Below are positions 10,261-21,845 of a stretch of DNA of 64,000 nt, one piece after another. The stretch lies in NCBI GenBank assembly GCA_010279815.1, contig QEOQ01000180.1, positions 1,011,293-1,075,292 on the forward strand, written 5' to 3'. A program made the position numbers and the translations under genes. The DNA comes from Brachionus plicatilis (Eukaryota; Rotifera; Eurotatoria; Ploima; Brachionidae). The notes under the pieces are model-generated. The model was not told the DNA's origin. It made no database searches and worked only from the letters and a program-made list of their open reading frames with translations. Position 1 is the stretch's first letter; each line of letters begins with the position of its first letter.

Positions 10261-11069
10261 AAAGCTTTTTTAAAAATAGACCAATTTACACAAAACATTA
10301 AATTTTTAGAAAAAAAATACCGACTGTCTCAATGGAAAAAATTATTCTTGTTGGCTCACTGGTGTCAACGAGCGTATAAATTGGCAGTTTTATTCATTTT
10401 GATAACACCACATTTACGATTTGATTGAATTGGTACATTCATTGAAAATAAAAAACATTAAATTTTTCATTCGAGCATCCATTGCAATTTGATGAGCGAA
10501 TTTAAAGATTTTTAACCAAGACAAACAAATTTGTTTCTTGCTAATTCGATTCAAAAATATATCAATTTTATTTTTATCATTTTCATCAGAAAAGATCAGG
10601 TTAATTATAAAATGATACGATGTTAAAAAGGGTTTATTAAATTATTTAAACATATAACTGTTAGGCTATTAAATTTGCAAATTCATAAATTTTTTAGTTT
10701 AATTTTCATTTAATTATTTTCAAAATAAATAGTTTATTTTTTATTATTTTTCAGATAAATCTTTTAAATTTAAATAAAAAATTATCAAAAAAAAAGGTAT
10801 TGTTTTAATGGGAAAAGGTTCATGATGATGTTCGATGATTCATAGATTTTTCAAGCTAAGAAAAAATTCATATTTTCAAACTTTCGGCACATCTTCGGAA
10901 ATTCTAAAGCTCTTTTTACCCATTAAAAATTATCATCAAAAACTATGAAAAATATTAAAAAATTTATCTTAATTACCAAGAGATAAAAAATTGATGATTT
11001 TTCATCCCACAGACATATTCTCTTTAAAATTGACGAAAAAACTAGCTTTTTTAGCTTACAATTAAAAAT
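10261..11069. other. Intergenic, 5' flank of the RING-PDZ gene
   Basis: No gene is seen. A splice acceptor-like TTTTTTAG lies at about 11047-11054, 15 nt before the start codon at 11070. Confidence 0.4.
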
Positions 11070-13137
11070 ATGTTTTTAGCTGACGAAATTTTAAAATTAT
11101 TAGTTTGTGAGATTTGCTTCGAAAACTTTGACGAAAAGGATCACTTGCCCATAGCTCTGTTTCTGTGTGGACATACATTCTGTGCTAATTGTGTGCAAAA
11201 TTTAAACAATCAAACATGTCCAGCTTGTAATCAAAAATTTGAAAAAAGAGCCAAAAACTGGGCAATCATAAATCTAATTCCGCGAGCTAAAATACCAGAA
11301 GTGTACGAAAAGCTTAAGGAGGCAATAGAGAATAGTTTTGGTCTAATCGAACAAATTGAAACAATGGACTCACAGACCAAACGTGACTACCGAAATAATC
11401 TGGACTGGATCCGGGAAAGCATTAACATCAGGGCTGAGGACTTAATCAAAAGAATTAGAGAACTTCAAAATGGCTTGATAGATCGCTTGGACGAATTTGA
11501 AAATAAATGGGAATCAGTAAGTGAAGAGCTGCGCAACAAAGACTCCAAAAGAAAAAGCAGTCTGACAAAAATTAAAGCTGACATTACCATTGAAGAGGTT
11601 AAGACTAGTCAAGAAAAGCTTGACGAATATAAATCAAACGTGGACTCAGCATTTGATGAACTAAATGAGCGGTTGGATTCGTTGAACAAACTCAAGAATG
11701 ATTTAGTCTCATTTAAAAATTCGAATGTTGACTTGGATGAATTAAATTCGGACAGATTGTTTGGAAAATTGGAGATTGAAAATTTAGATTTTGGCTTTAT
11801 TGGGGATAAGTCTGATGACGATGACACTTATGCAGAAATTCAGAATACTCTAAATGAATTTGATAGATTGACCGAGGCGCCAATTGTCCAAAGTGAAAAA
11901 ATTCAGCAAACGCACACAAAAGAAGCCTCAATGGTTCAAAGTGAAAAAAGTCAGCATCCAAAGACAAAAGAAGCGCCAAATACAGTTTCTGCACTGCAAA
12001 TCATTAATCCTATAATAGTGCCACCACAATATCCATTTCCAACTGAACCCAGAGCAATCAAAGATGGTAAGTGAAAGTTTTATTTGTGAAAAAATAATGA
12101 TTTGGTTTTTAAGAAAGTGAAAGTGAGGCGCATAGTTTGAGAAGAAAGTGCCAACTGGTCAGGGCTCATAAAACTGATTTTTACGGGTTTGAGCTTAAAA
12201 GCATGAAAAACGAGGGTAAGCACTATACCATATCCATTCAAGCTGATTCACCTGCAAGTCGCGCTGGTCTGAGAGAAAACGACTTGATCATTGAAGTAAA
12301 TGAAGAGTCTGTTATTGGTCTCGAAAGGGAACAAGTTGTCAAAAAAATGCTTAAACACTCTAAACACGTTGATTTAACAGTTTTTGATGAATCAGAGGCT
12401 AGGAAAGGAAATATTAAGAGCTTAACTCTTGATAATAAAAAATTGAGGGCTTCGTCTATTGATTCAGATGGTATTTTTTAAAATTTAATAAAATTTTACC
12501 CACAAACAATTCTTTTTTCTTTTAGACAAATATCCTGAGAGTCGAATGATTATTTTATCACGTAGTCCTGGTTCGAAAAGCTTTGGATTTTCGATTAATA
12601 AGGGAAAAACTGGGGCTCACTTTATATCTCAAATAGAAAAAAATTCACCTGCTGCTAATTCGAGTATGCGCATTGGTGACTGCATTCTGAAAGTTAATGG
12701 TATTAATTTAGTTCACAAAAGCTTTTCTAAAGCAATTGACATACTTAAAAAAGAAAGTGAAAAAAGTGACAAATTTCAAGTGGAAGTAATACAGCCAGAA
12801 TATTTCAACAAATCATCCAAAAAGATATCCCGCGCCAGTTCAGCTGATAATCTCGATGTTGATGAATATTCAGGTAAATCAATCATTTTATTTTAGTAGA
12901 ATTTTTTTCCATTTTTTTTGCTGAAAGCCAAATGTCAAAAAATGCTTTTTTTAATTATTTTTTTTGAAAATTAGATATGTTGAATTTTTGAATAAAATTT
13001 TAGATAAAAATTCGATTAGTGATGATGATATGGAAGACCATCTAAATAAAAAATCTGAAGCAAATAACCGAAATCGAGAACTAAATAAAAGAAATTTTAT
13101 AAAATTTTTCAAAAATAAAAAAACAAAAAATTTCTAA
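11070..13137 (+). CDS. RING finger, coiled-coil, tandem PDZ protein (four exons)
   Basis: Exons are 11070-12066, 12114-12470, 12526-12873 and 13004-13137. All three introns are phase 1 (47, 55 and 130 bp, GT-AG), and joining them gives 611 residues. Residues about 14-56 form a C3HC4 RING (CEIC...CGHTFCANC...CPAC), suggesting E3 ubiquitin ligase activity. About 85-230 is charged helical/coiled coil. PDZ1 (about 345-435) starts CQLVRAHKTDFYGFEL and carries ENDLIIEVN; its opening resembles NHERF-type PDZ domains. PDZ2 (about 456-540) starts MIILSRSPGSKSFGFSI with GDCILKVNG. The tail is basic (FIKFFKNKKTKNF). A likely role is PDZ-directed ubiquitination at membranes, an inference by analogy with LNX/PDZRN ligases, whose domain sets differ. 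AATAAA is at 13208-13213. The phase-1 introns bracket PDZ domains, as in exon-shuffled modules. Confidence 0.85.
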
Positions 13138-13652
13138 TATAATCAATCTTATCAAAATTATTTGTTTTAAAAAATTCATCTTTATTTGTACTGTTTAACT
13201 TAATTGTAATAAACAACCTAAAAAAAATTAATTCTTTGTGTTTAATACAAGAATTTTGATTTAAATTTTGAAAATTTATGGCTTGTCATATCATAAATGA
13301 AAATGATTATGCATTTAAATAAAATTTAAAAAAAAAGAAAGTAAAGATATTAAAATTAAATTAAAAATAATAAAAAAATGATTTATTTGTTAAGTTCTTA
13401 TCAGTCATTGGCAAATATTATACTGGACGATTAAAATCGATATAATAAAATTTTGAATACAATACCCTAAATTTTTCATTTTTTTCCCCAAATAATAAAC
13501 AAATTCTTGAATATTAAGTTGAAGCATAAAAAAATTAATTAACACTTAAATAGAAATCCAAAATTTTTAATTTATTGAAGGTTTTTATTAAAAAATGCTA
13601 ACTAATTATGACCCAATTTTTTTTAAAAAAAAATCTAAATTTCAGTCTAAAT
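13138..13652. other. 3' UTR and intergenic DNA
   Basis: The first part is the 3' UTR of the RING-PDZ gene (AATAAA at 13208-13213). The rest is AT-rich sequence without a recognisable gene. Confidence 0.4.
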
Positions 13653-13842
13653 TAAATAAAATTGCGTGTAAAATGCCTAAAAAATCAAAATATAATCAAT
13701 CTCGTGTTAATCTAATGAATCGGAAATGAAGACTTTTTCCCAGAAGAAGAGATGGCGACCGTAGATAAATGGCCAAAAACTCCTAAGTTACTAACACGAT
13801 TATATTTTGATTTTTTAGGCATTTTTCACGAAATTTTATTTA
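13653..13842. mobile_element. MITE with about 45-bp inverted ends
   Basis: The left arm (13653-13697, TAAATAAAATTGCGTGTAAA...) and the right arm (13798-13842, inverted) match over about 45 bp with few differences; the shared core is ATGCCTAAAAAATC. The 100-bp centre is less AT-rich (AGATGGCGACCGTAG). I could not define a clean target duplication. Confidence 0.7.
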
Positions 13843-14570
13843 TACTTAGGTAAGTTTTTACTAAAATTTAGAAAAAAATATCAATAGAATATTAATATAC
13901 AAATTTGTTAAAAATCACATGATTTGAAGAGATTTTTTAAGAAAAATAAAGCAATAAATTAAAAAAGTAAAATCGTTTAAAATTTTGTCTAGATTTAAAA
14001 AAAAAAAAAAATTGGGCCATAATTGGTCCCTCGAAGAAGATACGATTTAAACCAGAAAAAACACATTTTTTTCCTTTTTTTAGCCAACAAAACCGCCACA
14101 CCCTTTTTTTTTCTAAATTACATTAACATGTAGAGAATTTTATGCTCTTTCAGAATATGCTTTTTTAGAATATTTAAGTTTTATATTTGAGATTTTTAGT
14201 CTTAAAGAACAAACAACTTTTTAAGGGTTTGCTATTTTTGGAACCCTGGGTGTAAAAAAATTTTTTTTTAGCCCCCCCTCCAAAGAATTTTTCTTTTATG
14301 GGGTTTTCGAGGGCGTAGATTACGAATTTTGAGTCAAAAATGTGAAATTCAGATTGCACTAAAGTTTTGAATTTCGTGAACTTTACCTAAATTTACAAAA
14401 GTAAAAAATCATAAATTTAACAGATTTTACGTAAAATAAGGTAAATTTTCAATATTTACGTAAAAAATTATAAAAACAAAAATGTCCAAAAATGTGCATC
14501 TTTTGAGAGTTAATTATAAAATGAAAATTTACTTTAATTATCATGTATTTTGAATATAAAATAGTGTAGC
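13843..14570. other. Intergenic, degenerate repeat remnants
   Basis: No gene is seen. A CCCCCCC-containing piece near 14272-14278 resembles the C-run next to the hAT end at 16345 and may be a shred of a related element. TTTACGTAAA-like motifs recur at about 14390-14470. Confidence 0.3.
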
Positions 14571-14951
14571 ACAAGCGCTGAGGTAAAACCGTCCAGCTAC
14601 TGGTATTCGAGGAAGCCAACACAGAGTAGCAAGACAATTTACCAGAAACTTTGGTCAACGATAAAACTTTCTGGTTAACAGTATTATTCCAGTTTGGAAT
14701 TAATTACCGTATTTTTTTGTCAATTCCCTTACAAAGGACACTTTCAAATCGAACTACGATAAGTATACAAAAATGCCAAAACCAAAATAATTAATCAACA
14801 AATTTTCAATCAGTAAAACACAAAAAGAAAAAAAAATAATATTTTGACGAAAGCGTAATTCAACAGCCGCCAAAGTGTGTCTAAGCACACTTGCAGTGGT
14901 GATGGTGTCATGGTTACTGTTGCAGGTTAATATTATTATTATTATTATTAT
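14571..14951 (+). pseudogene. LINE ORF2 C-terminus and 3' end with (TTA)n tail
   Basis: One plus-strand frame from 14571 to about 14790, broken only by a few stops, reads NRPATGIRGSQHRVARQFTR, then VNSIIPVWN-LPYFFVNSLT and DTFKSNYDKYT. This matches the conserved C-terminal tail of jockey/CR1-type LINE proteins (basic R-rich segment, then 'WN.LP..VV...S...FK..LD'). It is followed by about 130 bp of 3' UTR and a (TTA)n/(ATT)n tail at about 14927-14951, as expected for a 5'-truncated insertion. Confidence 0.65.
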
Positions 14952-15720
14952 AACAAAAAGCGAAACACTACTTTATTTTTATTACAAAATTTAGATACTT
15001 TTTCTGAAATTAGTTTTCATTTTTTGTTGTCTTTTGACGATCTTGACCATCCATCTTGGAACGGTCTTTCCAGGATCGCCATACAACACTAAATTTACCT
15101 AAAATTACGTAATTTAATAGATTAATTTCTTAGGCCTTTTTAACATTGCATCAAAATTGCTTCGTCTAGGGAATGTAAAATCTAAACCTATTCCACCAAA
15201 AGGATCAGTGTTAAATTATCTTCTATTTCTCAATTTTAATTTCTTAATTTTTCAAAACTTACTTATAGTAGACTTTTATAAGTAACCATACCTGTAAAAA
15301 TACACTCATTTATTTTGCTTTTTTTGATTATTGTTTCACTCTTGCATTTTATTTTTCAATAGATGCAATAATCAAACTTGTTAAAAGTTATTATTTTTCG
15401 ATGTTAAAATTATTTAAATTTAAATTTGAAACTAATAACTTCAATGACATTAACAACTTTTCAGGAAAATATGGCTTATTTGATTTTCAGCATAAAATAT
15501 CTTTTTTCTAACAAAAACCCTCTTCCCAAAATCTAGGTACTTTTTCTTAAATTAGTAATTATTTTTTAATAAAAAGTGTAATTTTTTAAGAAAAAGCTTC
15601 AATAAGTTAAAAATATTGGATTTATATTTAATTTAGCGTTAATTAATTTTTTTTACCAAATACTTAATATTCAAGAATGAATTGAATTTAAAAACAAACA
15701 ATTATTCGAAATTTGCAAAA
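14952..15720. other. Intergenic, no supported gene
   Basis: AT-rich, with no open frame or repeat that I can assign. Confidence 0.3.
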
Positions 15721-16378
15721 ATGAATCAATCAAAATTAAATTTTGCTTCTTTGCCTAAATTTAATAATTCTCATCCGATTCAGAATAATTAAAAGCTATT
15801 ATACAACATATTTATACTGTTACTAGTTATGTTATTAATAATTTAGATTCTAATCAATTATCATTAAACCCCAGGCGAAATTTTAATCTTAGAAATCTTG
15901 AAAAGCCGAATCAACCATTACAAGTCTATGAAGTATTACATTAGAATTAAAAATTAGAAAATTTAAAGATTATTTTAAGGATCTACTTAATTTGGATAAA
16001 AATTTTCCAAATATATTTTTGTTATTTCAAATTTATTTATCTTTTCCTATTTCTAATGCAAATTCTGAAAGATCATTTCCTGCATTAAAACGAATCGAAA
16101 GTTATTTGGCAAATTCTATGGATCAGCAAAGACTGAATGACGTTTCTTTTTTAAATATTGTGCAAGAAGAAGCTGAAAATGCTGATATAACTAAAATTAT
16201 TCAAAATTTTTCTTCAATAAAGGATAGAAGATTAAAATTTTTCTAGTCTGAATAACCAAAGTACTGACTAAACTTGATTTTTGTTTATTTTATATTAATA
16301 GTCCAAGTTGTAAATAAAAAATATCAATATCAAATTTTTTTTGAGCCCCCCCATCCAAAAATTCTAGCTACGCCACTG
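15721..16378 (+). pseudogene. hAT transposase relic with 3' transposon end
   Basis: The open frame to 16245 encodes the hAT C-terminal dimerisation region: LSFPISNANSERSFPALKRI, then a YLANSMDQQRLN block and a hydrophobic stretch. The 'NANSERSFS.LK' signature is diagnostic of hAT transposases. Upstream, frameshifted pieces from 15721 look like the end of the preceding domain. Downstream, AGCCCCCCCATCC followed by CTAGCTACGCCACTG (ending at 16378) matches the usual hAT terminal CAGTGGCGTAGCTAG in inverted form. The 5' end and catalytic domain are missing, so it is inactive. Confidence 0.75.
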
Positions 16379-16725
16379 AATGTATCTAACCATTAAAATC
16401 AATCAAGTGTTAAAATAAATTACAAAAAGATACAAAAAGATAAAATTCTTTCACGATCATATGAATTAATCTTTACTTGAAAGCATACAAAAAAAAGAGG
16501 GTATTTTCTGGTTTTACATTTAATTAATTTTTTAGCATAAGACATTTATCGCTATAAAGAGATAAATTTTATTTCAATAGCTAAAAAGAAAGCAAATTTT
16601 TTAATTTGAATTCTTAGAATAAAATTTAAAAAAGCAAATTTTTTTGTAAAAATACAAATTTTATCTATTAAAAAAATTTTCTAAAGACACTAAAAAATAA
16701 GGTTTATTAAAAATATGATTATTAA

Positions 16726-17058
16726 TTAATTAATCTTTAGTAACTCAACATCAAAAATCAATGTTGAATAAGGTGGTATTCCTCCTGGAGACCCTTCAGC
16801 TCCATAAGCAACATCATGAGTGCAGATTAAGTAAGATCTTTCTCCGACACTCATTTGTGCTACTCCTTCATCCCAACCGCGAATCACCTGGCCTTGGCCA
16901 ATGCTAAATTGAAAAGGCTCTTTTCTATCGCGACTTGAGTCAAATTTAGCGCCCCCGACAACTCCAAGATATCCTGTATAGTGAACGGTTACATTTTGGC
17001 CTGGCTTAGGATATGTTTTTCCATCGCCTTTTTTCTTTAACAATTTTGTTACACCCAT
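16726..17058 (-). CDS. fkbp1a: FKBP12-type peptidyl-prolyl isomerase
   Basis: A complete, intron-less 110-residue FKBP domain (human FKBP12 is 108). It catalyses cis-trans isomerisation of Xaa-Pro bonds in the cytosol; the family also binds FK506/rapamycin and modulates ryanodine receptors and TGF-beta receptors. Visible family motifs are [42 protein letters not shown] and [13 protein letters not shown]. The pocket residues Tyr27, Phe39, Asp40, Phe49, Val58, Ile59 and Trp62 are present (numbering from Met1). Differences from the vertebrate form are an extra residue or two in the [10 protein letters not shown] loop, Val in place of the Tyr in the 'DYAYG' motif, and SPGGIPP in the flap in place of HPGIIPP. 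A polyadenylation signal lies about 20 nt after the stop (AATAAA on the minus strand, 16703-16708). Confidence 0.95.
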   Translation of the reverse strand: MGVTKLLKKKGDGKTYPKPGQNVTVHYTGYLGVVGGAKFDSSRDRKEPFQFSIGQGQVIRGWDEGVAQMSVGERSYLICTHDVAYGAEGSPGGIPPYSTLIFDVELLKIN

Positions 17059-17733
17059 TTTTCGATTTTTAATTTAGTACAGAAAATAATTCATCTTAAA
17101 TGAGAATTCGATGGCTCAAAAAAACGTCTTGTTAATTTTATAATTATTGATTCGTAAAAAATTCGATAAACTCTATTTGTTTCCATTGAATTTTGTAAAT
17201 CATGATTAAATTATTGAATTCAAAATTTAGCTATATTATCTAAAATTTTCCAAACAAATACTTTTGAAAATTAAATCAAACATTCATAAACAAACATTTC
17301 TAAGATAAAAACAACTGAGTGATTTCAAGGTATCTACGTTTTTTTGCCAAACTCAAAATTAAATTTTAAAAGCATCACTAACAAGAGTAGAAGCATTTTT
17401 TTGCATTTGAAAAAATGGGCCACAATTTTCAGGGTTCGAATGATAATTTTTTTAGGCTTTTAAGCTTATATTCTTTATTAATCTTAATTTAAATAAAGCT
17501 TTAAAAGATAAAATATAATTTATTTTCAGATATTTCTACTGATTTTTATTATATTGAGTTTTTGTTTAAAAATATAAGATAAAAAATACAAATAACATGA
17601 CTGGTCATCTTTTTTCTTCAAAATTTAGAATTATGGAAGACTATCAGCTAGAACGATAGATGTGAGGAACAAGTACGCTATCAAGACCCATTCAGGCAAA
17701 TGATTGATCAAAAAACTAAAATGATAAAGAATC
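17059..17733. other. Intergenic, 5' flank of FKBP12
   Basis: This holds the divergent 5' flank of FKBP12 and AT-rich sequence. No gene is seen. Confidence 0.4.
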
Positions 17734-18514
17734 GGGTCTCACCTGATATATGACCAGCTGGTAATCTAATATGGGACCAAGCCATGACCTAACTGTGATG
17801 TGACCAGACTAGCTTCTTCTAACTGGTCACAAGTAAAAATATCCTGGTGACCAAAATTTATAACTGGTCACATTTATTAAAACAAATAATCATGTTTGTT
17901 AAATCTATTTTTATAAAATAAAAGAAAATAATGAAATTTCTAAAATTATTTGTAAATGCAAAACTTGAAATTTTTTTTAAATAATTTGTTTGAAATTTGT
18001 GAAAAATTTAAACATTAATAAATACTCTCAAAGATTATTAGCACTTAAAAAAAAAACTAAGATGAAAATTGAAAATGATGAATAATATAAACTCTTTGAA
18101 AAGCTTAGAGATTTTGGTTTGCTTTTAGGAGTTTCATTTTGTACTAATGCCAAATGCAAAAAATTGGGTAATCAGATGGTTTTAAATTTGCATGTTGCAA
18201 AGTCTCATAAAAACAATTAAAAATTGGTTCTCTTAGACTTTATTAAATTATTTTAGATTAAAATTAGACTAAACTAGATTAATATTTTTTTTCATTTAAA
18301 CTATAATTCAATTGGATTATAATAAAAATATAACCTTTTTTATCATACTGGTCGCAATCTTTTTGGTCACGTAATATCCTGGTCACAAAAAATTTTTCTG
18401 GTCACACTTTATACTACATGACTTATTCTGGTCACATAATAAGTGACCATTGTTGGTTACATAACAGGTAGGTCATGGCTTGATCACATATTAGGTGACC
18501 AGCTGGTCAGACCC
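17734..18514. mobile_element. Foldback element with CTGGTCAC subterminal arrays, 8-bp TSD
   Basis: This 781-bp element is flanked by a perfect 8-bp duplication AAAGAATC (17726-17733 and 18515-18522). Its ends are GGGTCTCACC and, inverted, GGGTCTGACC. Both arms (about 17734-17880 and 18345-18514) are inverted relative to each other. They carry many copies of CTGGTCAC/GTGACCAG in both orientations, spaced about 20-30 bp apart, with a shared block CAAGCCATGACCTA. Arrays of this kind usually bind a transposase. An open stretch in the centre (18086-18220, plus) may be a remnant of coding sequence. Confidence 0.85.
18086..18220 (+). pseudogene. C2H2-like zinc-finger fragment inside the foldback element
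   Basis: A 44-codon open stretch ends at a stop at 18218-18220, after an upstream in-frame stop at 18083-18085. It has the spacing C-x4-C-x11-H-x4-H (FCTNAKC... LHVAKSH), which looks like a single C2H2-type finger. It lies between the two CTGGTCAC arrays, so it could derive from the DNA-binding part of the parent transposase. It is too short to assign. Confidence 0.35.
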
Positions 18515-18522
18515 AAAGAATC

Positions 18523-19170
18523 TATTGCCCAATAAAACACTATACGGACAATTATAAGCGAAGAAAAAAGCATGAATTTTAAAGAACTTTTGAAATTCAA
18601 AAATTATGTAAAACAATAACAATAAATTTCAAAAACAATAATTTCATTTAAAAATTTTGATCTTTGTAGAATAATAAAATCACCATCTGATTTCAAACCT
18701 ATTTTAATTAATTAATTATTTAAATTTTCTAACTATATTTAGAAGAATTATTCTGATAAATTTTAAATTCGAGATTATAAAACCAGCCCAAATTGAAATG
18801 AATATTCAGTCGAAATTTCTTGATAGCGTAAAAAGTTTAAAATTTATCTGAAATACACTTTTTAGTATGGATCGTTTGAGCAACCAATTGGGTTCTGAAT
18901 GTAAAATAAAAATTGATTGTTAAACTGAAAGTCCAATATTTAAACTTTCAATTTATTTACCTTTTTTTACTTTTCTTTTAATTTTAATTTTTCTTATTAA
19001 AAAAATTATTAAAGGCTTTTTCAAAAATTATGAAAAAATGACTCAAGCTTATTACATTTAGTGCTTGAAAGATGATTATGGATACACTTAAAAAAAAACA
19101 AAACTTAAAAATATTTGTACACATATTTTTTTTTGAATTTTAAAAAATTTTATCCCCTTTTTATACTAAT
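18523..19170. other. Intergenic, no supported gene
   Basis: AT-rich, with many stops in all frames. No repeat is assignable. Confidence 0.3.
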
Positions 19171-20033
19171 TTCTAAAATTGTATATAATCGGCCAGAAAT
19201 TTAACCTCAAAAACAGAATTTTAACCCTTTTAACCCATTATATATATTAAGGAGGAAAATTTTTGAATTTTCAAATAAAATTATTTAGCTCATTTAATTT
19301 AATTTATTCGAAACAAAACAAGAGTGAGTTTTAAAGAAGTCTAAAAAAAGAAAGAGTTAATCTTTACAATAATCATATAAAAATTCTTTTTTTGTTTTTT
19401 TTTTAAATCTTTTGGTAAACAACTAAAACAAACCCAATTTGAGCACTTTTCACAAGATAACCAGTTTGATCAGTATAGTTTTTTTTAGATTGAATTTCTT
19501 TGTTCTGTGACATTTAAAGCTTATTTTTAAACAATTTGCTTTTTTATGCTGAAAAAAAAATTTTGGAGAGTGAGAGAGAGAGAAAATAATTTTATAATTT
19601 TTTAATTATTTAAAAAATAGTGTCACTGTATTTTTATAGTCTTATTCGTTTAAATGGGTTAAATGAAATATTAATTTGGACTAATTGGGTGATTTTTCGG
19701 ACCAGTAGGGTTAAATATATTTAACTCTTATGCTGAATCTAACGGGCGAAATAGGTTAGAGCTTAAGTATTACCTAGGACCTTAAAAGACCCTTTTCCCG
19801 AATTACAAAATCGAGAGTTTTTCACCTTATTAGGCGTAGTCGAACTTTAAGAGAAAAAAAAGCATGTTACGGATTCTTTTAAAAATATATCACACATATC
19901 ATTCGATTCCTCTTCTCGAGTTTTACATGTTTAGATATTTTTTTAGGAAGTAGCTTTAAAAATGTAGGAGATATAGGGGATTTTCAAATTCGGTCACACA
20001 ATTAACCGATAACCCCTTTAGGCTAGATTACCA
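19171..20033. mobile_element. GGT(A/T)ACC element, copy 2, left end missing
   Basis: Similarity to the element at 1968-3240 starts near AAAATTGTATA (19171) and runs to the right end (CCTTTAGGCTAGATTACC, about 20033). It includes the minus-strand zinc-finger relic (SCEKCSNWVCFSCLPKD, about 19377-19482) and the (GA)n tract near 19564-19583. It lacks the nested foldback and has a single ATTTGAGC at that site. An additional segment of about 150 bp near 19697-19850 is not present in copy 1. The left terminal repeat is absent, so it is immobile. Confidence 0.65.
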
Positions 20034-21845
20034 TTTTAATTTAAATCAGTGAACATTGGCTAATTTTTTAATAAGTTTTTGAAATTATTATTATTTTATT
20101 TTATTGATTTATTTAATTGAGTTTTAGATGATGGAGCAATAAAGAAAATTTCATACAAAACGCCTTAAAATCAAATTTTTTTATCTTAGAATTTAATCTA
20201 AAACAAATATTTACTGCTTTGCAAAAATTTTATTAACTAATCTCATTATTTTCATTATTTTAATTAAATTTTTCAAATTTCTTTGATTCTCATATTCCTG
20301 ATTTTCATTTTATTAGTTTAAAATTACATTTACTTTTTTTGCGTATAAATATAAATGTTTTTTTTTTAAGCTGAATAAGTTCTGAATGAAAAAATCATCA
20401 TATTCGTTTTTCTTTCAGCTTTTTAAAATTCCATTTCTTTTAAAAGTTAAAATTATCTTTTAATTGTGACAATTTTATACAAATTTTATATTATTTTTTA
20501 TCATTTATGATATACAAATTTTCAAGTTTAACATTTTTCTTCTTATGATTTTAAAATGAAAATTCTTTCAAACAAATGGACCTGTTTAAATCAGACGAAA
20601 GTCAATTAAACAATATTATTTGAGAAAAACAAAACTAATTTATTTTGTTATACATCAAGAGATATTTGAAAATAAATTAGCTATCGACACCTTAAGTAAT
20701 TATTATTTGATGAAATTAGCAATTAGTTAACCTCCACGGAAATAAGTTCAACAAAATAATTTTTAAATTAGTCTTCAAATTACTTATTTTGATTAATAAA
20801 ATTAATGTAGAAAAGTACTTTTTTTCAAATAATTAAATTTTTATGGTCAATTATTTATTTGAATATTTGTGGCATAATCGGATGTCATTTTAACTTTAAA
20901 TATTCAAATTAAACTCTTATCAATGTTCCATTCTTTAATTTTTATAAATATTTTTTTCCTTATCCTTATCTTTAGGCTTTGGTTTTATGTTTAATTGATT
21001 TTTTATAATTCTATTACTTTCACTTGATTACTTGGATGCGTTGAAAAAGTTTGAGCGAATGAAGTTATTTTTAGTCTAACAAAAATAAAAGTTTATCGTA
21101 AGTCTTTTTAATTACTATTTTTTTTGTGGTTTTTTATTATTTTCAATATTACTGAAAGTTTTTTATATCAAAAATTTAGATCAAACAACAAACTAATCTA
21201 ACGAAATCAAAGCTTTTCAAGAGAGTTAATGACTATTATTTAAGTTATTTTTAGGATAAATAATGATTAATTAAGATTTTAACTTATTTACAAAACAATT
21301 TTGCTAATTATATCTTCTTGTCTTTTATTGAAAATTTCTGTTCCTTGACGACACAAATTTAGACTCTTTAGAAATAGCATGATATTTATTCAGCAGTTGG
21401 CAGAGATAATTATTTTTTCGAGATGTTATCATTGTCTAAAATCTTTTTTCGGACTCAAGATTAATTTGGTTGAGTAAAATGGAATGAAAAATAAAGGTAA
21501 GAGGATGGTCTTATGATTTAATGTTTACAAAGAGGAAATTAATGGCCATGAACTATTTTCTTTCTGTTATTTCTACGTATTAAGTCTTTTTTAAATAATA
21601 AACAAGTTATTTTTTTATTTTCATTTAGAACAAAACCAAAAATTAAAAAAATTAATTTGTAAAATGGTTAATGATTTTTTAATTTAATCATGCATTAAAA
21701 AAATCATATATCACTGATTGCTTTCGAATTTTGAGTAAATTTAAATTATTTAAAAAAGATTAAAATAATAAAGAATTGTGTCTATCTTAGAAAAATTAGG
21801 AATTTTCATGTGAAATTTGCCATAATAGATTTTTTAAAAATTTAC
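20034..21845. other. Gene-poor AT-rich stretch
   Basis: No open frame, splice structure or repeat that I can support. Confidence 0.3.

Noticed and set aside
14449..14658. A 69-codon minus-strand open frame
   Set aside because: The plus strand of the same DNA carries the conserved LINE C-terminal motif, so the minus frame is a shadow.
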